Shown: positions 21,598 through 32,056 of the stretch, one piece after another
Layout of the letters: each line of letters starts with the position of its first letter
How positions within the stretch are numbered: position 1 is the first letter of the stretch
Origin: Oreohelix idahoensis
Lineage: Eukaryota > Mollusca > Gastropoda > Stylommatophora > Oreohelicidae
Direction: 5' to 3'
Length of the DNA: 64,000 nt
NCBI GenBank assembly: GCA_024509875.1
Contig: JAMPIV010010581.1
Span: 613,907 to 677,906, forward strand
Translations under genes and position numbers: made by a program
The notes under the pieces: generated by a model
Told to the model about the DNA's origin: nothing
The model's input: only the letters and a program-made list of their open reading frames with translations
Database searches by the model: none

Positions 21598-23642
21598 ATG
21601 GGGATTAGGGTCAAACCCGAACTGCGGACAGAAAATTTTGCACCAAGCAATTATCGAAAAAATAGAAATAAGCAAACTCTCAGATTGGGATGCTGGAACG
21701 TCCGGACTATGTTGACTGGACTATCCGAAAACCTACAGGATGTAAACGATGTAAGGAAGACAGCCATAATTAATGATGAGCTTAAACGACTTCCACTGGC
21801 TTCCTAGCGCAGTGGTCTATGGTTCGATCCCCAGATGAGGCGGGAATTTTTTAGGCCACAAACGGCTCCTGGGTTGACCCAGCCCCAAATGGGTACCAGA
21901 GCAACTCTGGGAAGGTTAAGGCGGCCGGCGTGATGCCGACCACATCACTCCTAGTGTGCCGACGGTCAAGATAATATGGGCCTAACACCATATTCCCAAT
22001 ATGCCTCAATGGGCGTGTAACGGGTTCCTTTACCTTTTTCTTAAACGACTTCAGGTGGATATAGCTGCACTTCAGGAAACGCGCCTGGCGGGCTCTGGAA
22101 CGGTGAGCGAGAAGGACTACACATTTTATTGGCAAGGGAAAGATCTTAATAAAGCTAGAGAACACGGAGTAGGTTTTGCGGTCAAAAAATCGCTAACTAA
22201 CATGGTTGAACCAGGCGAGAATGGATCAGAACGCCTGTTAACGCTCCGCCTGCAAACTAGCACAGGTCCCATCACCCTTGTCAGTGTGTATGCTCCTACT
22301 CTGTACTCTGCCTCAGAAGCTAAAGATGAGTTCTACGAGAATCTAGCAGCAGTAATCAAAAGCATACCTAGGCAAGAACAGCTTGTTCTCCTTGGTGACT
22401 TTAACGCTAGAGTTGGTGCCGATAATGTTTCATGGCCTTCATGTCTGGGCAGGTTTGGTATTGGCAAGATGAATGAAAATGGACAACGACTCTTAGAGTT
22501 GTGCGTCCACCATGATCTCTGCGTGACCAACACCTACTTTGAGACAAAACCCCAGCATAAGGTGTCATGGAGACACCCACGATCCAAGCAATGGCACCAA
22601 CTTGACCTGATTCTCGTCAGAAGGCCACTCCTCAGGTCTGTGCTCTCCACGCGCTCGTACCATAGTGCAGACTGTGACACAGATCACTCCTTGGTTTGCT
22701 GCAAAATCAGAGCACAACCAAGAAAACTCTATCGTGTCAGACATGAAGGGAAACCACGCATTGATACCAGCAAGATGTCAGACCCTTTCATGATCGCTCA
22801 ATTCACTGCGACCTTCAAGAACGTGCTCAGTAGCCCTCAGCATGGTGATACTATTACAGAGAACTGGGAGCATCTACGGAACACCATTCAAAGTACTGCA
22901 CTTGCCACCTTTGGTAAGAAAACAGCAAAGTCAAATGACTGGTTTGACGCTTCATCAGATGTGATGGCACCTGTTATTGAAGCTAAGCGCAGTGCTATGA
23001 ATGAATACAAACGTTCACCGAGTGCCAGAACCCTACAGATCCTGAGGGCTACGAGAAGCAAAGTTCAACAAACTGCTCGACGCTGTGCAAATGACTATTG
23101 GCTCCAGCTCAGTGAGAGCATCCAGATCGCAGCGCAAACAGGCAACATTAGACAAATGTATGACGGTATAAAGAAAGCACTTGGCTCCCATAAAAGTAAG
23201 ACGGCACCGCTAAAAACCATCAGTGGAGAGAAGCTAACCGATAAGGGTAAGCAGATGGAGAGGTGGGTCGAGCACTACTCTGAGCTTTACGCTAGAGACA
23301 ATACCGTTACGCCTGCAGCCCTTGATGCTGTCAATAGTCTGCCAACTATGGAGGAGCTGGATGCCGAACCAACATTAGAGGAACTCAGTAAGGCCATTGA
23401 TAGCTTGGCCTCTGGCAAAGCACCAGGCAGTGATGGGATTCCTCCTGATTTAATCAAATGCTGTAAGAGCACGCTATTACATCCCCTGCATAGGATGCTG
23501 TGCCAGTGCTGGGAAGAGACAACTATTCCTCAAGACATGCGAGATGCCAAGATTGTAACACTGTATAAAAATAAAGGAGACAGAAGTGATTGCAATAACT
23601 ACAGAGGCATCTCTCTTCTTAGTATTGTTGGTAAGGTTTTTT
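21598..23642 (+). pseudogene. LINE endonuclease and RT N-terminal part
   Basis: APE-type endonuclease motifs in order: LRLGCWNVRTM before the SINE; then, after it, ALQETR (catalytic Glu), TLVSVYAPT, LLGDFNARVG (Asp/Asn), HQLDLILV and DTDHSLVCC (Asp-His). The enzyme nicks target DNA so its 3' end primes reverse transcription. RT begins with SGKAPGSDGIPPDLIK and continues through NNYRGISLLS. The frame is interrupted at 21793-22039 by the SINE, and a one-base shift in ggttttttgcc moves the rest of RT to the next frame. All endonuclease residues checked are present, so the parent was probably active. Confidence 0.88.
21793..22039 (+). mobile_element. SINE inserted in LINE endonuclease
   Basis: 247 bp flanked by perfect 12-bp duplications cttaaacgactt at 21781-21792 and 22040-22051. 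The head carries an A box (tagcgcagtgg, 21805-21815) and a B box (ggttcgatccc, 21821-21831), so it is polymerase III/tRNA-derived. The boxes are only about 5 bases apart, far less than in a tRNA. The body is GC-rich (cggccggcgtgatgccgacc) and the 3' end pyrimidine-rich (cctttacctttttc). Same orientation as the LINE. Confidence 0.88.
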
Positions 23643-25052
23643 GCCAAAGTCATCTTAATGCGACTACACAAGTTAGCTGAGCGCATATATCCAGAGGCAC
23701 AGTGTGGATTCCGAGCTGGCAGATCAACAACAGACATGATCTTCTCTCTCCGCCAGCTTCAGGAAAAATCAAGAGAGCAGAAAAGACCATTATATATCGC
23801 CTTTATAGACCTCACAAAAGCATTCGACCTGGTTAGTAGGGATGGACTCTTTAAAATCCTCCTGAAAATAGGCTGCCCTTCTAAAATGCTGGAAATGATA
23901 AAGTCATTCCATGACGACATGAAGGGAACAGTCCAATATGCTGGAAGCACGTCACAGCCCTTTGATATACGAAGTGGCGTTAAACAAGGCTGTGTTCTGG
24001 CTCCGACCCTCTTCGGAATCTTCTTTGCCTTACTCTTGAAACATGCATTCAGAGATCCAACTGAAGGAATATGCCTTCACACTAGGTCAGATGGCCGTCT
24101 GTTTAATCTTTCAAGGCTGAAGGCAAAAACAAAAATCAGAAGGGTCACTATAAGAGACTTGTTGTTCGCTGATGATGCTGCAGTCGTCACTCAAAGCCAA
24201 CAGGAGCTTCAGAGCTTGATGAATCGCTTCACTAAAGCATGCAAGGACTTTGGCCTCACAATAAGTCTAAAGAAAACGAATGTGCTGAGTCAGGATGTGG
24301 GTGCTGCACCAGTTATCACTATCGATAACTATGAATTGGCAGTGGTGCACCACTTCACATACCTAGGGTCTACCATCAATGACAAACTCTCACTGGATAC
24401 AGAAATCGACAGCCGCATTGGCAAAGCTGCAGCTACCTTTGCCCGCCTCACATCGCGTGTTTGGGGAAACTCTAAACTCGCAATGAAGACCAAAGCTGCG
24501 GTATATAATGCCTGCGTCACCAGCACACTCCTATATGGCAGCGAGACCTGGACAACCTATGCTAAGCAAGAAAGAAGGCTCAATACCTTCCATTTGCGGT
24601 GTCTACGCCGCATCCTCGGCATCTCGTGGAAAGATAAAGTGACAAATGTCGAGGTGTTGTCACGTGCTGGCCTTCAAAGTATGTATACGCTGCTTAGACA
24701 GCGCAGACTTCGCTGGCTTGGCCATGTTCGCCGCATGGAAGATGGTCGCATCCCAAAAGATATCTTCTACGGACAATTAGCAGATGGCAAGAGAACAGTT
24801 GGGCGACCACAGCTGAGGTTCAAAGATGTGTGCAAGAGAGATATGAGGGCACTGGACATGGATCCAGCAACATGGGAGGATGAAGCTGCCGATCGCACAA
24901 AGTGGCGATGCTATTTACGGCACCACCTCAGATTGGGCGAAGAGAGGCTCACACAAGAAGCAGAGGTGAGGAGAAAACGTCGAAAGGAGCACCAGGAAAT
25001 TAAGCAGTTGAGGGCTGTCACCTCAAGGGCGCATTCCCATAGTCAGTTATGA
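23586..25052 (+). pseudogene. LINE reverse transcriptase, main part
   Basis: 488 codons with RT motifs in order: AQCGFRAGRSTTDMIFSL, YIAFIDLTKAFD (first catalytic Asp), GVKQGCVLAP, and LLFADDAAV (catalytic Asp pair). The thumb and tail follow, with LLYGSETWTTYAKQERRLNTF and LRWLGHVRRMEDGRIP. No RNase H domain and no CCHC knuckle are seen. The Met at 23586 overlaps the upstream frame and is not a natural start; the true protein is continuous with the endonuclease, separated only by the T-run frameshift. It ends with TGA just before the TTA tail. Confidence 0.9.
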
Positions 25053-25090
25053 CTGAAGGGGCTATTATTATTATTATTATTATACCACCA

Positions 25091-25479
25091 ATTTTACCCA
25101 CTGGATATACATGGACAAAATTTCAAAATAAATAACTGCCATTTAAAAAATAAGATATATATTTTGTTGTTCACAGGAACGAAACAAAATAAAATAAAAT
25201 CTAAAACAGGCCAATGCACTGACGTTACACGAGATAACAAAAGTTGCTACTCGCCATGACGTCATGAGTTGAACAAACCGAATCTCACTTGAGTTGTAAT
25301 GTTAATGTTGTTAAATTTGTAATTTTAAGGCAACGTAGCATTCAAGTAATACAATTGCAGTTAATTTTCCTTATTTTGACGTTTATTTCATATAAGTTAG
25401 TTGGACAAGAGTGAAGAGATAATAATTATAATTAAGTAATAATTAATTATAAAAATAAGAAGTGATTTTTAATAAACTG
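25091..25479. other. Unassigned AT-rich sequence
   Basis: Low-complexity AT-rich DNA between the LINE and the GGTTT-tailed SINE. Nothing recognised. Confidence 0.4.
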
Positions 25480-25974
25480 TTTGGTTTGGTTTGGTTTGGT
25501 TTGGTTTTAAGGACTATGTTCATTTCACACGGACAACTCCATCAGTGCTCCGATCTCCTCCCTTAGATCACACAAGGAGGATCTCAGCTCAGTGCACGAA
25601 CTCCGTAGCACCGGCGAGAATCCCAATGTGTGTAAATAGGAATCACATATTCTATAAATATTTTTGTGGTGGGTAAGTTTCTAATTGTTAAATTTTACCA
25701 AGGCAGCGGCTAGATAGGCCTACTCTTTACGATTTCCAACTGCCGTGGGATTTTTACCGTGCGTAATTTGCACACGGGACCTCCTATTTTTCGCCCTTAT
25801 CCCAGAAGGCTAGGTATCCGATCTCATTACCCAGGAGACCAGGAGTATGACATCATTAGGACCACTGGTTCTGAAAAACAAATTTCCATACATTATATTC
25901 CCTCAACTAGGAATCGAACTCGGCACCTCTAGAACTCGAGGCGGACGCCGTACCTCCTAGCCACACCGACCCCG
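25480..25974 (-). mobile_element. Long SINE with (GGTTT)n-type tail, copy 1
   Basis: On the minus strand the head (25974 downward) has an A box (complement of cctcctagcca, 25953-25963) and a B box (complement of gaatcgaact, 25911-25920). The body is about 430 bp. The tail reads aaaccaaaccaaacc on that strand, written as ggtttggtttgg at 25480-25506. The same element lies in the opposite orientation at 31614-32056. Shared body words include gaactcc..agca, ggagatcggagcactgatgg and atcggatgc/atccgatc. Confidence 0.85.
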
Positions 25975-26316
25975 CAGTATGTATAGATTGTAATACACTG
26001 AATCTTTTTTCCATTTTTATTTGTTTGGTTTTTGGTTGTTGCTAAACCAAACAACCTCTTGTCAGATCCTGCTCATGTCTGCCAGTGTCACTTAGGGCTT
26101 GTGTTATAATATGAACCTTGACTTGCACTTGCATGTAACAAAAATAACTTTTATAGGTATTCAAGAGTTAATAAAAAATAAATAAATAAACACAGATAGT
26201 ACGTAACGACATTATGACGCGCGACAGATGACGACAATAATCTACCCCAGTTAAGACCAATCTAGAAACGGGACTATGAACTCGTACACTTTACTGATAA
26301 GATAGTTTGTCTAGCA

Positions 26317-26772
26317 CAGTGTTTCTTAATGTATAGTCCATGAACCTTTGGGCGTCCATGAATGGATTTTACGGGGGTGTGTGTATATAACCTAATAATT
26401 TAAATTTTATTATCACCAAAATGTGTACCCGGAAGATTGTCATCGATTTTTGCATTTAAAGAAACATATTCATCTTACAGATTGTGTGTGTGTGTGTGTG
26501 TATTTTTGTGTGTTTTTTAATTTGTTTTTGTTTTGTATTTCAGAATACTTATATGCAAGCTTACTGATTTTTCATTATAATAAAATGTATTATTTGTACG
26601 CAAAAAAATGTAATTATTCGTCTCTGTACAGTTTTATATGAACATATTATCTATGTACCTTTTTGTTTTCTAAGAAGGGGCCCCGTAGCCTTCACCGGAC
26701 AAGTAAAGTCATCAGTAACCTTCATCAAATTATCAAAGGGGTCCATGTCACAGGAAAGGTTAAGAACCTCTG
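26317..26772. mobile_element. Small non-autonomous hAT-like element
   Basis: 456 bp with imperfect inverted ends: cagtgtttcttaatg on the left and the complement of ttaagaacctctg on the right. Flanking 8-bp repeats gtctagca and ctctagga match at 6 of 8 positions. CAG-start ends of this type and 8-bp duplications are hAT features. There is no transposase frame; it includes a GT run (26485-26500). Confidence 0.55.
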
Positions 26773-26802
26773 CTCTAGGACGCCAGTTGATAAACCGGGG
26801 GG

Positions 26803-26812
26803 GGGGGGGGAA
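26803..26812. repeat. G homopolymer
   Basis: A run of about twelve G near 26800-26812, prone to length error in sequencing. Confidence 0.8.
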
Positions 26813-27480
26813 AGCAATGAAATAAGCTGTATACTCCCCTGTAATAATAATTTTTAAAAAGGGTATGTCAATAAACTGTTCTTTTCTAACCGTGGTCTGT
26901 CACTCACGTATCATAGCGCTCCTACAATCTCGAAGATTAATGCTACTTCATGAATGTGTTAAAAGTGCAGTGCGGAGATCTCACGATGCGCAGAAAATGT
27001 CACAGAGAGGTAAAAAAAATCGTCGTTAATTCACTTTCTTAGGATTGTGCAAACAAAAACGTTTGAAAACACCAAGGCCTTGTCACTGATGCAAGTGACT
27101 CCGGTTTGACGAATGCGTAAGTGCAGACAGGTGGATGGGCACGATTATTTACATACAAGAAACATAACACCGGATCGCGCTTCGGAAACAACACAGCTCG
27201 ACGGAGCCGGACTATCGCTAGGTAGTACTGTACGTGAAAATTATTCCTTTGGACTGGGTGCTCCTTTAATACCCGGAACAAGAACCAGTGGTTCCAACCT
27301 GAAAATGCTGGGGGTTTAAAATGTAAACATTCATCATATTTAAGTTAGTTAACATCCTGGTGCATATGTTTAAAAACTGGGATCATTCACCAGATATTTA
27401 TTGCTAACATTAACACATGATATGGGATTGCTATGGGGTTAAAAAGTTAAAATTAAAGGAAGTCCCACAGCAGATACTGA
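26813..27480. other. Unassigned sequence
   Basis: No recognised coding domain or repeat. The short frames at 27039-27319 have no motif. Confidence 0.35.
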
Positions 27481-27620
27481 TGTAGTGGAGTGAAGTGTTT
27501 GAGACTTTACTATACTGGGTTCAGCTTTTTTAATGAGGTGAGGAGACTATTTCCCTTCCTCGCTGCCTTTGCCATTCCTAACTCAACAGCAGGAGTCTGT
27601 TACCCATTTACTGAAACCCG
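27481..27620. repeat. Shared repeat fragment ending in a hairpin-like motif
   Basis: gagactttactatactgggt...ttcctaactcaaca...acccatttactg resembles 2390-2500 (gagactttcctatactgggt...cccta actg...ccagtttacagctgggt) and 58290-58350 (cccatttacagctgggtagactgg). The intact motif acccatttacagctgggt can fold on itself. Family unidentified. Confidence 0.5.
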
Positions 27621-27799
27621 TGTATCTGTGTCGCGAGAGGAAAGCGCTGTATCCAGTTAGGTACGCGGACGCTCTGTGACGGAGTGGCCAGGTTAAAGTG
27701 CAGGTTACTTCCAATCTGATCTTCGCATTTTGCGAGCAGCCTGCGCTCAGCACGACGTGACATTGTTTCTTAAAGCATGATACGTGCACAACTAGTGCT

Positions 27800-28215
27800 A
27801 TCATTTAATTCATTACCTTTTAGCTCCCCGTTGACCATAGACCTTCAACAAATTTATGTCAAGGATCATATCCTGTGCCATTTATTCAAGTTCTTTCCAC
27901 GTCTTCTTCATCTTCTTCATGTCTAACTTCTAATTCCAATCTCCATCTATTTTTTAAATCCTCTATTTTCGTACCTTGGGGGAATGTCAGAACTGGAACT
28001 GCCTTGTAATGTTATCACCTGGTTTCCTCAGCATGTGTCTTATCAAACACCAGCATTTTCTCAAATCTCCTGTTCCAATGGTATTTGTCTGGATCTTTCC
28101 CTCAATTCCACATTGGTCATATGTTCATGCCATTTCAGTCATTCTGATAACCCATTTATAAATGTATTAACTTTTGCGGTCTCCGTGTTTCGTGGCCATA
28201 CAATAGGACTGGCAT
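27800..28215 (-). mobile_element. Antisense LINE relic, C-terminal region
   Basis: The minus-strand translation gives degenerate remains of the LINE tail in which a GRGRPKNT-like basic segment precedes a Trp/Leu-rich end. The same pattern is clearer at 37600-37900 and 55420-55745 (shared plus-strand words: tctcttaccctggggg, cttgtaatgctgtcaac, tttcctcaatgcatgtc). Multiple disruptions; old. Confidence 0.6.
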
Positions 28216-28430
28216 AACAACTGACTTGTTCATTATTATTATTGTTTTTTTTTTTTTTTTGGTGCCTACGAATTCATCCATAATAGTAACAGCTACTATA
28301 ATTACATGTATTAATAGTCATTATTAGGACAGAGTAAAAGGAAATTAAGATAGCGGACGACAAAGTGATCTATTTTGACCAGAGTAGATACTGGATAGTA
28401 TGACATCATGGCACGGGAAAGCAGTCAATA

Positions 28431-30210
28431 GTTAAAGTTAGTTGCTTATTGATAAAGCTGTTTCTTTCACACCGTAACTGTGTATATATCAGAGCACGTT
28501 GTAAAGGTGTATTGGGGTAACTGGTCAACTCTAATAACCGTGCACAGTGTCAGGTATACAGGTCACCTTGTCCTGGAACACAATGAGGCCCCGACAAGAA
28601 TACGTTGACAATGAGTGTTACAAGAGATGTCAATACGCGAATGTGTAGACTGTTCTGTGGAGTTGACTGAAGGTTCAAACACTCATTCATACGTATCTAG
28701 AAGTTACTGATGCAGACTACTGTAGACGTTTCAATAGTTTAATTTGACGCACACACATGGACAGAACGGGTACAGTTACAGGAACACAGGTCGACATCAA
28801 TAGCATATTGTTGACCCACGGTGTACAATAATAAATTGGCATTCATGTTGAGGAAAATCACAATGGAACGTCAGTATACAAACATTCAGAGTTCCATATC
28901 TTATATAAATATTCATCAGGCCTTACTGACTAATCATGTCAGTTAATATACAAGGTTCCAACCTGATTTATAGACCGAACCTCTTTAGCATAAACGTAAC
29001 TTGCACTCTAGCGAAGATTCCGTTAAATACAGTTCAGCCATTATTTCCTGAGAAGACGTTAAACTACCAATAGTAGGTTTTCCTTTCATAAGTATGATCT
29101 CTTTATCATCACCTGATAATAAGGGCGTCCCTGTTCTCTGGTAAATGATCAACAACAAATAGCATTCCAAAATGGCTTCTAGTCTTGTGAGCCTCGCTCA
29201 CGATAACAATGCACAATGAAGCTTCAATAAAGATTCAGTTCATGAACATAACTGTTTCTATAACATTCAGCATATTCTTTCCTCATAGTTGCTGCATATA
29301 TACATAATCAGTGCTGCTAGATAACATGGCGTTCCGACATACTGACATGGTTTAATTCATGTAGCTGTCTGCCCATATTAGGCCTAGGAATGGAAAAAGT
29401 TCGGTAAAAAGTTTTTTACCTTGTCATAGGAAAAAAACCACTAGCAAACACAGAAACGCTCTTCTCCTCTTCGTTCCCATAATCAAAAAAGAGATCACAA
29501 ACTTTTGGGCAAGTCTCAGACATGACTTCCCGCCAGGCTTCTCCATCACCGAAGAACTCCCTAACGTATCTTCATGCGCCGAAAAGCACTTGACCCCAGA
29601 ATACAGTACATGGAAAAATAGTCCGACATAGACATACAAAGATAACCCGATATAAGACCGAATCGTCTCCAACAGACACTGAGTAAACATAGACTCGGAC
29701 TATATAAACATCCCTGCATAAACCTAAGCAAGAATAATCTGTTTCTGACCGAACAGAGAATAGATCAACGGAGTCTAGATCCATCCGCCAAATCGATATT
29801 CAAGAGAGATCACCCATACAACAAAAGTATGAATTAATCATGGGTGATATAACTTTGACCATGAGAGCATTTCAAAATAAATACTGTTCATATCAAATAG
29901 TCATACAATACATTTGTATGCCTACCTACCTACAGTAATCCGTGCGTCGCATAATTCCATACAAAAGAATATGTACGCAACACTTATCCTTTACAGGACG
30001 TGGCAATCAATCCCAGCTTTTATTGGCTGTTTGTGATTTTTCTAGGCAATTTTTTCATTCAGTAGTTTGCCATTGCTTTCTGAACGGTACGGCGCTTATA
30101 CCATTGTTAAAAATCCACACAAAGCGATCTGCTACCAAACCGCCTGTAGCAGGTTTCGAACCTGGTATATCTGGATTATGAAACTGCGTTCATATCCATT
30201 AGGCCACAGA
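28431..30210 (-). mobile_element. tRNA-headed SINE split by a solo LTR
   Basis: On the minus strand the head starts tctgtggcctaatggata at 30210, with A box (complement of ccattaggcca, 30196-30206) and B box (complement of ggtttcgaacc, 30152-30162), similar to an arginine tRNA. The body continues to 29988 and, beyond the LTR insertion, to about 28431. Without the insertion the SINE is roughly 245 bp. It is bounded by ~40-bp direct repeats at 28391-28430 and 30211-30250 (39 of 40 identical), which I interpret as an unusually long target duplication. Confidence 0.6.
28450..29982 (+). mobile_element. Solo LTR (family B, copy 2)
   Basis: 1533 bp, TG...CA (tgataaagctg to gtacgcaaca), flanked by cttat at 28445-28449 and 29983-29987. 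It is a divergent relative of 9372-10883, sharing blocks such as aatacgcgaatg, gacgcacaca..tggacag, the aatcatgggtgat segment and the aatccgtgc...gcaaca end. The first ~150 bases are poorly matched, so the left boundary rests on the duplication. No protein domain. Confidence 0.72.
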
Positions 30211-30250
30211 CTGGAGAGTATGACATCATGGCACGGGAAAGCAGTCAATA

Positions 30251-31610
30251 ACAGAATTGATAAACAGCACTTGCGACAGGAAGTTGTGGTGAGGCATGCT
30301 CACCTACGCCACCAGGCATGGTACTTGAAGAAGAAGCCCATCTCAATTACCACTACGCGCCTACAACAGTAGAGAATCTGGTTTTTGGGGGCAAAGGGAA
30401 AACAATATTACACAAATGTTACAACACTTGCTCACATCAGCCAATGTGAAACTTTTGTGAACACTTCAACCATCCCCCACCCCCCCCCTCCCCCCCCCCC
30501 CCACGCGGTTTCACAGCAAATGTGAACACGAACAGGTAAGTGCAGTGGAGGATACTAATTTTCGGAGCTCTGAAGCTTGAACTCGAGAAAGGGCCCCTTA
30601 AGCTTAAACTATTGGAGGGGCTACTTTTATAAAAATAAAAAACAAACAAACAAATCATAGTGTTGGTGGGGATGTGAAGGAAACGTATTATGGAGAAAAA
30701 TGTTCTTGGGGGCCCTGAAGCTCTAGCTTCATTAGCTTCATAGTAGATCCGCCTCTGGGTAAGTGCCAGACTAAATTGCGATGAACAGAAGATGTATCTG
30801 ATAGAACGTATCCACGTAAGCTTATGATTTGTAACTGATATGAAGTATCCGTTTATAAGAACGATAATGATACTCTGGAAAAGATGAATGGCTAACTTTA
30901 TACATTATCAACAGGAGATCCATTACTCATCTCACTGACGATCAGCTTCAGTAAAGAAGAATTATGATGATGCTAATAAACCGGAGACCTTTCATTAATG
31001 CATTATCAACAGGAATTCTCTGGCACTTCTAATTACCTAGCGGCAGATGGACACACCTGTTCAACGCGGGAAAGAGATTCTCCAACTTTGGAACGAACTC
31101 TCACCATGCAGATTTTACGCCTTTAGACTTTTCTTTCTGTGGTTCTTTCCTGTCATTGTGACATAATATTTTCCCCCTACTCATTGTTAACAAATACCTT
31201 ATATGGCCGACACCAGTACCTTTCGTGGAAAAGCTCTACGGAGATACATATAATCTCAAACTGACTACTGCTTTCTTTGAAAACATTCAAGTAGACGTCA
31301 GAGAGTGTACGAGGAAGAAGACAAAGAAATACCTTGCTCGCTGGCGTTTGCGATCATGAGTCTCCTTATGATCGGCGTGGTACAATGTGATCTCGGCTGG
31401 TAACTTTTTCTGTGCCGTGTGTTTTTAGACCAGGGGTCGGCATGATCAGCCCTGTTCAGCGACGACCCTGCTCCTTACTCTGGCCAAGAAGCCCCATTCT
31501 GATTTCTCACCACGGAGAACAACCCATCAGTGCATACTACAGCATCATCATCATCCGCAGCATGGTCATTTATCAGGTGATTAATTTCCAGTTCTGCTTT
31601 CCAATTGCAA
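30251..31610. other. Unassigned sequence
   Basis: Includes a C-rich run (30473-30502) and several purine stretches. Short frames have no motifs. No gene or repeat partner recognised. Confidence 0.4.
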
Positions 31611-31613
31611 CAG

Positions 31614-32056
31614 TGGGATCGGAGTGGCTAGGAGGTTTGGCGTCTTCCTCGAATTCTAGAGGCACTATGTTCGATTCCCAGTACAGGGAATATAATTTAT
31701 GTCATACTCCCCTCTGGTCTCTTGGGTAGTGAGATCGGATGCTTAGCCTTCTCGGATAAGGGCGAACAAATACGAGGTCCCATGTGCAAGTTAAAAAATT
31801 CCACGGCAGTTGGAAATCGTAAAGAGTAGGCCATAATAAGGCCGCTGCCCCGGCAAAATTTAACAATTAGAAAACTACCCACCAAATATATTTATATTTA
31901 TGTGATTCCTATATACACACCTTGGGATTCTCGCCGATGCTCCGGAGTTCGTGCACTGTGCTGAGATCCTCCTTGTGTGATGTAAGGGAGGAGATCGGAG
32001 CACTGATGGAGTTGTCCGTGTTCAATGAAGATAGTCCTTAAAACCAAACCAAACCA
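31614..32056 (+). mobile_element. Long SINE with (AAACC)n tail, copy 2
   Basis: Head with A box tggctaggagg (31625-31635) and B box tgttcgattccc (31669-31680), spaced as in a tRNA. The body reads through gagatcggatgcttagcc and ggagatcggagcactgatgg, and ends with aaaccaaaccaaacca at 32041-32056. It is the inverted counterpart of 25480-25974; this copy is about 50 bp shorter because sequence near atgacatcattaggaccact is missing. Confidence 0.85.

Larger units (their letters stand above)
21043..25080 (+). mobile_element. Near full-length EN+RT LINE with (TTA)n tail
   Basis: The element is flanked by direct repeats tataccacca at 21033-21042 and 25081-25090. It has a GC-richer 5' region (about 550 bp), one long endonuclease-RT frame and a tail of TTA units at 25063-25080. 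Single-frame organisation, C-terminal LRWLGHVRRMEDGRIP block and simple-repeat tail resemble the RTE group, though the clade was not tested. Damage is light: a SINE insertion in the endonuclease and one frameshift at a T run near 23636-23642. Without the 259-bp SINE plus duplication it would be about 3.8 kb. Confidence 0.88.

Noticed and set aside
30140..30212. Functional arginine tRNA gene on the minus strand
   Set aside because: A and B boxes are present, but the stems are imperfect and the sequence continues as a SINE body.
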